Positions 1 to 7,165 of a stretch of 11,863 bases of DNA are shown here, piece by piece (position 1 is the first letter of the stretch; the number at the start of each line of letters is the position of its first letter). The notes beneath the pieces were generated by a model. It did no database searches. It had not been told where the DNA came from and saw only the letters and a list, made by a program, of their open reading frames with translations. The stretch is from Deltaproteobacteria bacterium (GTDB lineage: Bacteria > Myxococcota_A > UBA9042 > DTJE01), in the NCBI GenBank assembly GCA_013151875.1, contig JAADHL010000009.1, positions 1-11,863 on the forward strand, in the 5' to 3' direction. The position numbers and the translations under genes were made by a program.

Positions 1-1570
1 GGGAGTCGTCTTCCCGCGCCGCCTCCTCGGCCTCGTTGATGATCCTCTCGATGTCCCGCTCGCTGAGACCGGAGGTGGGCCGTACCCGCACGCTCTGGAC
101 GTTCCCGGTACCCAGGTCACGGGCCGCAACGCTCAGGATGCCGTTGACGTCCACCTCGAACGTCACCTCGATCTTGGGGATGCCCCTTCGAGCCGGGGGA
201 ATGCCCAGCAACTCGAAACGGGCCAGGGACTTGTTGTCCTTCGCTATCGGCCTCTCGCCCTGCAACACATGGATGTTGACCAGGGGCTGGTAGTCCTCGG
301 CAGTTGTGAACACCTCGCTCAACGAGCAGGGGATGGCCGTGTTTCGCTCGATCAGTTTGGTAAAGATGCCGCCCTGGGTCTCGATTCCGAGGGACAGCGG
401 GATGACGTCCAGCAGGACCACGTCTCCCAGTTGGCCCTGAAGGATGCCGCCCTGAATGGCCGCACCGATGGCCACAGCCTCGTCGGGATTGACCGAACGA
501 CTGCCCTGCATGTTGAAAAAGCTCGTGACCCTTTGCTGAACCAGAGGCATCTTGGTCATTCCACCGACCATGATGACCTCGTCCAGTTCATCCACGGAAA
601 CCCCGGCGTCCTGCATGGCCATGCGGCAGTGTTCAATCGTCCTCTCGACCAGTTCCTCACCCAGCTTCTCCAGTTGGGGCCGCGTAAGGTTGAACTGCAG
701 GTGCTTGGGTCCCGAGTCGTCCGCGTGGATGAAGGGCAGGTTTATTTCGACCTCACGGGCGGTGGAGAGGTCGATCTTGGCCTTTTCGGCAGCGTCCCTG
801 AGGCGTTGCCAGGCGACCAGGTCATCCAGCAGATTGACGCCGTGTTCCCTCTGAAACTCACCGGCCAGCATCTCGACTATCAGAGTGTCCAGGTCGTCGC
901 CGCCCAGAAAGGTGTCGCCGTGGGTGGTCTTGACCTGAAAGACGCCCTCGCCCAGTTCCATGATCGAGATGTCGAACGTGCCGCCGCCGAAGTCATAAAC
1001 CGCGACCCGTCCGCTGGTGCGCTTGGACAGGCCGTAAGCCAGGGCCGCCGACGTGGGCTCATTGATGATCCGCTGCACATTCAGGCCGGCGATGCGGCCG
1101 GCGTCACGCGTGGCCTGCCTCTGAGCGTCGTCGAAGTAGGCAGGCACGGTCACCACCGCGTCCTCCACCTTTTCGCCCAGGTACTCTTCGGCGTATTCGC
1201 GCATCTTGGACAGGATGGCCGCGGAAACCTCGGGGGGAGGCAGCACCTTGCCCCCCAGATTCACCCCCGCGTCGCCGTTTTCCTGCCTGACCACCTCGTA
1301 TGGATAGTTGGATACGACGCGCTGCACCTCGGGCGAATCGTACTTGCGGCCCATAAGGCGCTTGACGGCAAAAACCGTGTCACGGGCATTGGTGATGGAC
1401 TGGCGCTTCGCAACACTGCCGACCAGGCGCTCGCCGTCGTCGCTCATTGCCACGACCGAGGGGGTCGTTCGGCTGCCCTCGGTGTTGGGAATCACCACGG
1501 GGTTTCCGCCCTCGAGGACCGAGACGCAACTGTTTGTCGTTCCCAGGTCTATCCCAATGACTGCAGCCAT
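1..1570 (-). CDS. dnaK: Molecular chaperone DnaK (Hsp70), 3' end cut by window edge
   Basis: Cytoplasmic ATP-driven chaperone that binds exposed hydrophobic peptides and works with DnaJ and GrpE. The 523 visible codons translate as a canonical DnaK. The phosphate-binding motif IGIDLGTTNS is at residues 5-14, the catalytic lysine at K70 (FAVKRLMG), the second phosphate loop YDFGGGTFD at 192-200 with T198, and VGGMTKMP at 335-342. The interdomain linker DVVLLDV is at 383-389, followed by IPLSLGIET of the substrate-binding beta-domain and HVLQGER. The usual length is about 610-640 residues, so most of the helical lid lies off the left edge. The ATG at 1570 follows an AGGGGGA ribosome site (1578-1584) with 7-base spacing. 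One small oddity is methionine where E. coli has glutamine in VGGQTRMP. It lies 138 bases after the OPX gene with its own candidate promoter. Many deltaproteobacteria carry several dnaK copies, so this could be the housekeeping gene or a specialised paralogue; the visible part does not decide. Confidence 0.96.
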   Translation of the reverse strand, partial: MAAVIGIDLGTTNSCVSVLEGGNPVVIPNTEGSRTTPSVVAMSDDGERLVGSVAKRQSITNARDTVFAVKRLMGRKYDSPEVQRVVSNYPYEVVRQENGDAGVNLGGKVLPPPEVSAAILSKMREYAEEYLGEKVEDAVVTVPAYFDDAQRQATRDAGRIAGLNVQRIINEPTSAALAYGLSKRTSGRVAVYDFGGGTFDISIMELGEGVFQVKTTHGDTFLGGDDLDTLIVEMLAGEFQREHGVNLLDDLVAWQRLRDAAEKAKIDLSTAREVEINLPFIHADDSGPKHLQFNLTRPQLEKLGEELVERTIEHCRMAMQDAGVSVDELDEVIMVGGMTKMPLVQQRVTSFFNMQGSRSVNPDEAVAIGAAIQGGILQGQLGDVVLLDVIPLSLGIETQGGIFTKLIERNTAIPCSLSEVFTTAEDYQPLVNIHVLQGERPIAKDNKSLARFELLGIPPARRGIPKIEVTFEVDVNGILSVAARDLGTGNVQSVRVRPTSGLSERDIERIINEAEEAAREDDS

Positions 1571-1653
1571 TCGGTCGTCCCCCTAAAAGTCCTCGAAAAT
1601 GCCGTCCTACCCCCAGTCATCAGATAAGGTTTTCGGCACTTTTCGCGCGTTCA

Positions 1654-1682
1654 ATATTAACATCGGCAAATTCGAACGGCAA
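1654..1682 (-). promoter_or_regulatory. Candidate sigma-70-type promoter for dnaK
   Basis: On the minus strand a TTGCCG box (1677-1682) is followed after exactly 17 bases by TAATAT (1654-1659), which is preceded by TGT, an extended -10 signature. Each hexamer matches the consensus at four of six positions. Transcription would begin near 1647, leaving a leader of roughly 75 bases before the dnaK ATG. It sits in the AT-richer part of the 138-base gap between the OPX gene and dnaK. No CIRCE inverted repeat (HrcA operator) and no clear sigma-32 box was found here. A weak inverted repeat (AGCTG/CAGCT, arms 1686-1690 and 1705-1709) directly follows the OPX stop, but it has no T-tract and is not a credible terminator, so read-through from the upstream operon is also possible. 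Confidence 0.45.
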
Positions 1683-1708
1683 ATTAGCTGCCGACTGCCG
1701 CAAACAGC

Positions 1709-2359
1709 TCAAAGTATCGACTCCGGGACGAACACGATGTCACCTGGAAGCAGATGGAGGTTCTTTGCCTTCCCCTCACTGATGTCATCCACCGGCACCA
1801 CCATCCGCACGTCCTTGCCGTTTTCTGTCCGCGTGACCACGACGCTGTTGGCGCGGGCGATCTTGGTGAAGCCGCCGGCCAGTGTGATCGCGTGGATTAT
1901 CGTCATGCCCTCGGTAAAGATGAAGGTGCCCGGCTTGGCGACCTGCCCCAGCACATAGACCCTTTTGCTCTGTAATTCCTGAACATTGACGGCGACAAAA
2001 GGATTGCGCAGATACCCCCGCGACAGTCCGTCCCTGATCATCTCGGCCAGTTGCGATGCCGTCAGGCCCCTGACCTTCAAGGTACCCAGCAGCGGGTAAT
2101 CTATGGTGCCGGCCGGAGAAACCTGGAAGTTCCCCGAAAGGTCCTTGTCCTTGTACACCCTGACATTCACCACGTCGCCCGGCCCAAGTGCGGCGGTAGA
2201 GATGTTTCCATCGAGGGTCCCGGCCTGAGACGGCACGTACCCGGCCCCAGCGCACCCCACCAGGGCAGCAAAGAACACGACCATGCAGTAGCGCGCCGGA
2301 TTCATGAGTGCCGTTGACGTCGTCGAATCGCGATGAAAACAATGGTCTTGGCTAGACAT
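1709..2359 (-). CDS. Polysaccharide export lipoprotein (OPX / Wza family, short form)
   Basis: Predicted outer-membrane-attached periplasmic component of a capsule or exopolysaccharide export channel. The Poly_export domain covers about residues 57-128 (LGPGDVVNVRVYKD, then SPAGTIDYPLLG), and one SLBB-type domain follows at about 133-185 (RVYVLGQVAKPGTF, then AGGF). The protein ends at LLPGDIVFVP, so the extra SLBB repeat and C-terminal amphipathic helix that let E. coli Wza (about 380 residues) cross the outer membrane are absent. The ATG at 2359 overlaps the stop of the barrel gene (TGATG), suggesting translational coupling. An internal ATG at 2305 would give a more usual signal peptide: MNPARYC, then a hydrophobic stretch and lipobox LVGC with C36 counted from the longer start. 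Neither start has a strong ribosome site. Family assignment is firm; the start and the exported polymer are not known. Confidence 0.9.
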   Translation of the reverse strand: MSSQDHCFHRDSTTSTALMNPARYCMVVFFAALVGCAGAGYVPSQAGTLDGNISTAALGPGDVVNVRVYKDKDLSGNFQVSPAGTIDYPLLGTLKVRGLTASQLAEMIRDGLSRGYLRNPFVAVNVQELQSKRVYVLGQVAKPGTFIFTEGMTIIHAITLAGGFTKIARANSVVVTRTENGKDVRMVVPVDDISEGKAKNLHLLPGDIVFVPESIL

Positions 2360-3675
2360 CAGTACATGAGGCTCAGTCTGAGGTACACCTCGTGGGCCAT
2401 GTATCCACCGTAGTCATGGCCTACACCGCCTGGGACCGTCGCGTCGGGATAATCGATCCTGAAATCGGTGAACATTGCCCTGAAGGTGTAACCGACATTA
2501 AGACTGATGTATCGGATCGCCGACCAGGCCAGATCCACCGTTGCGGTCACCCCGTGTCCTCGCCTGCTCGCCTGGTTCGGGGTAATCCCCGCGTAGGTCG
2601 TCGGGTCCGGCGTATACGACGCGTACCCGATGTAGGAGTATTTCCCCTGAATCGTAAGGTTGACCCTGCGCGCGAACTGCTGCCCGAACTTCAGGTGGGC
2701 CGAATCAGCAACGTAATAGTTGGCGTAATATGCATCATAGAAGTCGCGATCGTAGCCGAGGTCGATGAGGGTGAACGGGGTCGGCTTGAAACCGATACTG
2801 GCCTCGCCGATAAAGTTCATATAGTCGGGCCCGGAGTCGTAAAACCCTTTTCCGAAGCCCGCCTGCACCCGAATGCCGATCTTTTTGGTCACGAAGCCCT
2901 TCAGCCCCAAGGAGACGCGCAGCGGCATCGAATTCACCCTGAGCCCCACCAACTGCTTCCTCCAGTCCGTATAGCGCCAGTCGGCGTCCAGGAACAGGGT
3001 GGTCTTGGGCAGCAGGTCCCACGTCGTGAGGAGACGCGCCTCGTGGTAGAAACGGTTGAAGTCGGTCAGGCTGTCGTACAGATAGAAATTGAAGGCATAT
3101 GAAAGGGCGAACTCGAGGGCGTTGCCGCCCGGTCTAATCTGAATGCCCGCCTCGGCGTGGTTTACGTTCCGATCGTATCTGGTGCCGCTGGTCGGATAGT
3201 TGGGCGGCACCATTTCGCGGATGAACTTGTCGGCGATGAAAAATCCGACAACCGACCTGGGAAAGAAATCCGCCCTCAACGAGGTGTCGACTCCGATACG
3301 CCCTTGCCTTTTGGCCTGCTCGTTATCCGAAAAGTACTGGTGGATTCTGGCCTGGGCGTCCCATGTCAGCTTTACCCATGAAAAGTCGGGGTTTTCGAGT
3401 TTGAACCCGGGCACTACGGACAGGATTGCGGTCCATGGAAGCGAGGCCTCCCTGGAATCCTGCCTGAAGATATTCGAGTTGTAACGGCCCTCGATGGACA
3501 CGAACGGGACAAAAATGAAGCCGTTGCCGCGCACGCCCCTGACTGCATCATCAGTGACCGGCGGCAACGCAAGGCCCACATCGCCGCGTGAAACCCCGGA
3601 AAACCCAAGGGTCACCACCGCGCCGGCCAGCATCAACCATGATTTAAGGCCCTTGGCCTCGAAAACCTCAAGCAC
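2359..3675 (-). CDS. Outer-membrane beta-barrel protein (BBP2-type), likely porin partner of the OPX protein
   Basis: Predicted 438-residue outer-membrane barrel. An N-terminal signal peptide (KGLKSW, a hydrophobic stretch at about residues 14-28, then a likely cut near SRG/DV) is followed by VSIEGRYNSNIFR at 59-71, which resembles the start of the putative beta-barrel porin 2 family. The rest is a run of alternating aromatic and polar strands rich in Tyr, Phe and Trp. The C-terminus LRLSLMY ends in an aromatic residue, as expected of a signal recognised by the BAM machinery. The start is GTG at 3675, with a GAGG sequence lying very close; an ATG at codon 15 is a less likely alternative because it would remove the basic n-region. 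It precedes the OPX gene with a 1-base overlap. In Myxococcus-type exopolysaccharide systems, short OPX proteins pair with such barrels to form the exit pore, and this is the inferred role. A barrel of the GltA/GltB/GltH type linked to motility is an alternative. Confidence 0.82.
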   Translation of the reverse strand: MLEVFEAKGLKSWLMLAGAVVTLGFSGVSRGDVGLALPPVTDDAVRGVRGNGFIFVPFVSIEGRYNSNIFRQDSREASLPWTAILSVVPGFKLENPDFSWVKLTWDAQARIHQYFSDNEQAKRQGRIGVDTSLRADFFPRSVVGFFIADKFIREMVPPNYPTSGTRYDRNVNHAEAGIQIRPGGNALEFALSYAFNFYLYDSLTDFNRFYHEARLLTTWDLLPKTTLFLDADWRYTDWRKQLVGLRVNSMPLRVSLGLKGFVTKKIGIRVQAGFGKGFYDSGPDYMNFIGEASIGFKPTPFTLIDLGYDRDFYDAYYANYYVADSAHLKFGQQFARRVNLTIQGKYSYIGYASYTPDPTTYAGITPNQASRRGHGVTATVDLAWSAIRYISLNVGYTFRAMFTDFRIDYPDATVPGGVGHDYGGYMAHEVYLRLSLMY

Positions 3676-3711
3676 CCCTCAGTCCCCAATGTTCCCACGC
3701 TCGTATGCCCT

Positions 3712-3733
3712 TTGCCAAAAAGGGCTCTGGCAA
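3712..3733 (-). repeat. Short inverted repeat in the leader of the barrel gene
   Basis: On the minus strand TTGCCA and TGGCAA form perfect 6-base arms (plus-strand positions 3728-3733 and 3712-3717) around a 10-base loop. It lies within the 68-base gap between the secreted-protein stop (3744) and the barrel start (3675). There is no T-tract after it, so it is not a standard terminator. It could be a small RNA hairpin, a protein-binding palindrome, or chance. Confidence 0.25.
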
Positions 3734-3743
3734 CGATAAGCTC

Positions 3744-4307
3744 CTAGAAAAACGGGCTCGACGAAGGCGGCAAAGCCAGGATTATCATCGGAAGGTCCAA
3801 TCCGGCCTTGGCGTCTTCGAACGGCAGGTCTTCATCAAAAATCCGGTCCAGGACCACGGCGCCTTCGAAGGCGTTCTCGACATCCGGACCACCGCACCCC
3901 TTGGCCTGGGCGTGCAGTTCAATCATCTTGTTCCTTGCGATGGTCATCTTCACGAACTCGTGCTGCGCCTTTGCTCGGTCATTGGCGATGACGCTTTCAC
4001 TAAGCCCGATTCCGTTCTGTTCGGACAGCCGCATCAGTCCCTTTATGGTGGAAAGGGTGTCGCTGACGCATTTCACCGTCTGGGGGTCCCCAGCCTGCCT
4101 GGCCTCGGCCAGACCCTGCAGGACATTGGTCACCAGCCCGCGCATCTCGCCCAAATATTTCTCCCCCCGGGTCTTCATCTGACTCAGGCTCATGGTCCTG
4201 AGTTCAGAGGGTTTCAAGATCCTGGCATTAGTCCGCGGCTGGGCCGCCGACTGCGCCGCAAACGCGGTCACCATGACTGCCGCCATGACAATAGTCAGGT
4301 TTTTCAT
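3744..4307 (-). CDS. Secreted protein of unknown function
   Basis: I do not recognise this 187-residue protein. It has a clear Sec signal peptide: MKN, a hydrophobic core to about residue 17, and a likely cut after SAA at A22. The mature part looks mainly helical and has two cysteines, C80 and C138, that could form a disulfide in the periplasm. The end is hydrophobic and proline-rich (DLPMIILALPPSSSPFF), possibly a membrane- or partner-binding tail. Two ATG codons lie in tandem; the second (4307) is preferred because the GAGG ribosome site (4314-4317) lies six bases from it but only three from the first (4310). It sits 41 bases after the GltG-like gene and 68 bases before the barrel gene, on the same strand, so it probably serves the same envelope complex. 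Its position between motor and exporter modules makes an adaptor or pilot role possible, but nothing in the sequence proves this. Confidence 0.8.
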   Translation of the reverse strand: MKNLTIVMAAVMVTAFAAQSAAQPRTNARILKPSELRTMSLSQMKTRGEKYLGEMRGLVTNVLQGLAEARQAGDPQTVKCVSDTLSTIKGLMRLSEQNGIGLSESVIANDRAKAQHEFVKMTIARNKMIELHAQAKGCGGPDVENAFEGAVVLDRIFDEDLPFEDAKAGLDLPMIILALPPSSSPFF

Positions 4308-4348
4308 CATCCACCTCGGATCTACTCCCCACCTATTGTAAGGCTTTT

Positions 4349-5743
4349 CTATCCTCTTTGCAGAAGGAATGGATACGAGAACGTGACCTCGCCTTCATCG
4401 GGCGGCGAAAAACGCCATCTGCGCACCTTCTGGGTGATACATGTCGCGATGCCGCTGTCACCGGTCGAATTCTTCGTGACCCGGATGTCGGTTATCGTAC
4501 CCGCCCGCCCGATGGTAAACCTTATGGTCACCTTGCCCTGCACGTCGGGATTGACCTTCAGGGCCTTTTCGTAGCACATCCTGATGGCGCTCATACGGCG
4601 CCTGAACACACTCTCGACCGCCGCCTTGTTGATCTTGCCGGTTCCGGCCTGGCCCCCCAGTTTGCCCCGCCGGATGCGGATCGACATCTCCTTGTGCTTT
4701 CCGCCTCCCTTGACCTTTCCGATCTTGGTCTTGGACTTGACGTCGTCCTTCGACAAGGAAGCGTAGGTATTGCCCTGGCCGTCGCCGGAGGGCCGCCCCG
4801 CGTGGAAACCTGAAGGGCTGTCACCCTCGTTGGCCACTCTTATGCCCTTCGTGTTCCACGCGCTGCTCAACCTGTTTGCGGCGGCGCCATCCTCCACCCC
4901 GGTACCCGCAATGGCGCCTGGTCCCGAGCCTAATCCACCGAGATGGCGGAGAATCGTGGTGTTGCGTACTTTCGCCACCTTCCGCTTGTAGCGTTCCTCT
5001 TCACTTTCGACCTTGGCGGGGGTCGCGCGCCGACGCCTCTTGACCGGCTTGACCGCCTCTTTCTTGACGGTTTTGTCCGCGTCCCCTTCGCCTTCACCCT
5101 CGCCCTGGGATGCCGTTTCCTTCTTTTCGACGGGCTGCCTGCGCTCGACCTCCGCCTTCAGCATGTCATAGGCGTCCAGATAGTTTTTCTTGACCTTGAC
5201 TTCGAACTGTCCGTAGGTCTGCCACCAGAACTGGATGCCCCCCATCGACCCGACCTGGAGGACCAGCGAGGCCAACAGGGCCAGGGTCAGCGGCGCGTCA
5301 ATCCTGGAAAGCAGCCCGCCCTTTGCCGACACCGGCAATTCCAGTTTCGGAATCGGCGGTGGTGGGACCACGAACTGAAAGAGGAGGCTCACTTCCCCGA
5401 AAACGAGCTTGCCCCGGGAATTCTCGTCAAGGGGCAGCAAAAAGTAGTCGCCGTGCTGTTGAACAAGGTTGCTCTGCCTCAAGGCCTTCAGGTCCATGAT
5501 GGAGTCACCGACCGAGACCTTCCCGACCATGCCTTTGGTGAAGCGCAGGTGGTACTTTCCCCTGCGACTGTGCAGGAACAACTGGTACGATTCGGGCAGT
5601 TTGGCTATCGGCAGTATGAAAGTGCACTTGGGGGAGGCCCCGACGGTGACGTCACCCGGTTTTTTCAGGAGCCTCTCTTCGATGATCCGGCCTTCATGTA
5701 CGACCCCGACACGAAGAACTCTGGGTTGTGTCTTTTCCGCCAT
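4349..5743 (-). CDS. gltG: GltG-like membrane protein: FHA-like domain, one TM helix, TonB-like AgmX/PglI tail
   Basis: Predicted inner-membrane protein of 464 residues that probably couples a TolQR-type motor to the periplasm, as GltG does in Myxococcus gliding. Residues about 8-125 look like a degenerate FHA fold (VTVGASPKC at 32-40; FGEVSLLFQF at 115-124) followed by VPPPPIPKLELP. One hydrophobic segment lies at about 150-174, probably with the N-terminus in the cytoplasm. A charged low-complexity linker follows: Glu/Gly repeats at 214-220, then the basic KRRRR cluster at 235-239. A glycine-rich segment lies at 268-325 and a TonB-like C-terminal domain at about 370-464, with the paired cysteines C390 (RMCYEKAL) and C435 (ATCITQ) typical of the AgmX/PglI tail. 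The ATG at 5743 has only a weak, distant purine-rich site. It follows the second ExbD gene by 45 bases. GltJ/AgmX shares the tail, but GltG fits better because of the FHA-like N-terminus. Confidence 0.8.
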   Translation of the reverse strand: MAEKTQPRVLRVGVVHEGRIIEERLLKKPGDVTVGASPKCTFILPIAKLPESYQLFLHSRRGKYHLRFTKGMVGKVSVGDSIMDLKALRQSNLVQQHGDYFLLPLDENSRGKLVFGEVSLLFQFVVPPPPIPKLELPVSAKGGLLSRIDAPLTLALLASLVLQVGSMGGIQFWWQTYGQFEVKVKKNYLDAYDMLKAEVERRQPVEKKETASQGEGEGEGDADKTVKKEAVKPVKRRRRATPAKVESEEERYKRKVAKVRNTTILRHLGGLGSGPGAIAGTGVEDGAAANRLSSAWNTKGIRVANEGDSPSGFHAGRPSGDGQGNTYASLSKDDVKSKTKIGKVKGGGKHKEMSIRIRRGKLGGQAGTGKINKAAVESVFRRRMSAIRMCYEKALKVNPDVQGKVTIRFTIGRAGTITDIRVTKNSTGDSGIATCITQKVRRWRFSPPDEGEVTFSYPFLLQRG

Positions 5744-5788
5744 CAGTCAGCCGTCGCCTTCCAATCCCGAAGTCCGGAGGTTCCGGCC

Positions 5789-6514
5789 TTATCGGGTTAC
5801 GCTCTTGATTACCGCAAACCTCATGTTCGACAATCCAGCAGTACCTGCAGTGTGAACGACCTCGGCGAGTAACCTGAAGGGTATGTCCCGATCGCAGATG
5901 ATATTCACGATGCCTTTGAACTCTCTCTGCAGCTCGCGGTTTTCGTCCTGCTGTTGCTTGACCTTGTCCTCCAGCGTCGCCATCAACGGCATTATGAGGA
6001 AGCTGTTCTCGTCCCCATCCTCCTTGTAGGTCTTGTCTATATAAAAATACATGGAATCAAGGAGCTTCATCTCCTCCGGGGAGCACTCACTGGGGTTCAC
6101 GTCACAGTAGGTCCGTCTCTGGATCTGTTCCTCGCCGCAGGACCGGCCCGCGCCCATGCTGCAATCCACCCGTACGACCTCTTTCTGGTCCACGGAGATA
6201 AACCCCTTCTTGATGGATATCGGAATCGCGTCCTCGGGGCTCAACGGCGTAGTGGACCTGGCCAGCAGCAGATGGGCGTCCTGCTTGATATTGAGGGGAT
6301 CCGAACTAAGAGTGACCAGCAGGAACACCAGGATGATCACGAGGGCATCCATAAGAGAAGTGATGCTGAAGGCCGACTCGCTCTCTTCTCGACGCCTCGC
6401 CTGTCTGGCGAGTTTGTTCCGTAGCTTCGCCTGGATGGCGAACAATTCCTCGGGAGTCATGGTGGCTTCGGCCGCCGGTCCACCGACGGAACCTTTATCC
6501 TGTTCATCCGTCAT
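5789..6514 (-). CDS. ExbD/TolR-family motor protein with intact aspartate and enlarged periplasmic domain
   Basis: Predicted inner-membrane proton-channel subunit working with the ExbB/TolQ protein, by analogy with AglQ/AglS, TolR and ExbD. An acidic then basic cytoplasmic N-terminus (1-48) leads into one TM helix at about 50-68. This carries the motif TSLMDALVIILVFLL, in which D56 occupies the position of the conserved proton-carrying aspartate. The protein is 241 residues, against about 140 for ordinary ExbD. The extra length is a periplasmic region (about 113-205) with four clustered cysteines (C118, C126, C137, C144) and a short predicted coiled coil (LEDKVKQQQDENRELQREF). The C-terminal part from about 205 (IICDRDIPFRLLAEVV) matches the usual ExbD ending. 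The ATG at 6514 follows AGGAGA with 7-base spacing, 11 bases after the stop of the other ExbD gene. The family is secure; the system (Agl-like or Tol-like) is inferred from neighbours. Confidence 0.87.
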   Translation of the reverse strand: MTDEQDKGSVGGPAAEATMTPEELFAIQAKLRNKLARQARRREESESAFSITSLMDALVIILVFLLVTLSSDPLNIKQDAHLLLARSTTPLSPEDAIPISIKKGFISVDQKEVVRVDCSMGAGRSCGEEQIQRRTYCDVNPSECSPEEMKLLDSMYFYIDKTYKEDGDENSFLIMPLMATLEDKVKQQQDENRELQREFKGIVNIICDRDIPFRLLAEVVHTAGTAGLSNMRFAVIKSVTR

Positions 6515-6525
6515 GGTCCTGTCTC

Positions 6526-7119
6526 CTATTCGGCCACGACGAAGACGACCTGGGGAAACATGAGCTTTGGCCTGCCCTCGTCGTCCAGCGCCTCTTTGGC
6601 TTCGGAGTAATCCTTTCTATTCGCGTACTTATCCTGTTTCAACTCGACCCGGGCCGCATCGATTGTCCGGGCAATCACGCCCCATCGGATATTGTCGGCG
6701 GCGCCGATGTTGATGGTTGTCTCGCCTCTGAACTTCCTTTTGATCTGCAGGAGCCTTGCGTACAGATCGGCATAGTCGAAATCCATCCTTACGGCCCCGC
6801 CTTCACCCCGGACCTGTCTTTTGGGGATCTTGATGTCCGAGTCCTCGCCCGCCACCTCTTTTTCCTGTTTGATGGCGAAACCCTTTTCAGAAATGAGGAC
6901 CGTCAGGTTCAAGGGTTTCTTCTGCTCTTCCCCCATTTCCGCCGGGTTCGGGGGTCCCAGCTTTGGGGCGGACACCGGCTGGATCTTGATCTCGTAAAAC
7001 GTAAACGCGTAGATCAACAGGGGAATGAGGATGCAGATCAGACCCATGATGGGTTTCAAATCCACATCCACTTCCGTCTGGCCTGAATGGCGCCCGCGCG
7101 CGGAAGCTAACCTGGACAT
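6526..7119 (-). CDS. ExbD/TolR-family paralogue lacking the conserved TM aspartate
   Basis: Predicted single-pass inner-membrane partner of the ExbB/TolQ protein, 197 residues. The N-terminus reads DVDLKPIMGLICILIPLLIY (residues 18-37), which lines up with the ExbD/TolR pattern where an aspartate follows Pro-x-x. Here that place is G26 (codon GGT, seen directly), so the helix has no acidic residue able to carry protons. The periplasmic part has a basic-acidic insert at about 65-115. A C-terminal ExbD-like fold follows (FDYADLYARLLQIKRKF, then INIGAADNIRWGVIARTID) and ends in the strand MFPQVVFVVAE. The ATG at 7119 has a GGAGG site with 7-base spacing, 46 bases after the ExbB gene. It most likely forms a heteromer with the second ExbD, which keeps its aspartate, and may have a structural or cargo-binding role. 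Divergent aspartate-free ExbD proteins occur in related bacteria, so this is not a sequencing artefact by default. Confidence 0.82.
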   Translation of the reverse strand: MSRLASARGRHSGQTEVDVDLKPIMGLICILIPLLIYAFTFYEIKIQPVSAPKLGPPNPAEMGEEQKKPLNLTVLISEKGFAIKQEKEVAGEDSDIKIPKRQVRGEGGAVRMDFDYADLYARLLQIKRKFRGETTINIGAADNIRWGVIARTIDAARVELKQDKYANRKDYSEAKEALDDEGRPKLMFPQVVFVVAE

Positions 7120-7165
7120 GTCAACGCCTCCATGTCACGTTCGAAAGTCCGTGACCGGCCAATCG

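Noticed and set aside
269..1627. Long open frame (452 codons) on the plus strand opposite dnaK
   Set aside because: The minus strand encodes a fully canonical DnaK here. Long antisense frames opposite hsp70 genes are a well-known effect of GC-rich codon use. The plus-strand product matches nothing I recognise and lacks a ribosome site context.
1571..1708. CIRCE or sigma-32 heat-shock control of dnaK
   Set aside because: No TTAGCACTC/GAGTGCTAA inverted repeat and no clear CTTGAA plus CCCCAT pair was found; only an ordinary extended -10 promoter is suggested.
3712..3733. Rho-independent terminator between the secreted-protein gene and the barrel gene
   Set aside because: The inverted repeat has its T-run in the loop rather than after the stem and a short six-base stem; kept only as a repeat.
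4335..4340. TACAAT as a -10 box before the secreted-protein gene
   Set aside because: It matches five of six -10 positions, but no acceptable -35 hexamer lies 16 to 18 bases upstream, so it is too weak to annotate as a promoter.
4943..5872. 309-codon open frame on the plus strand opposite the GltG-like gene
   Set aside because: Shadow of a gene with clear domain structure on the minus strand; low-complexity composition and no recognisable motif.
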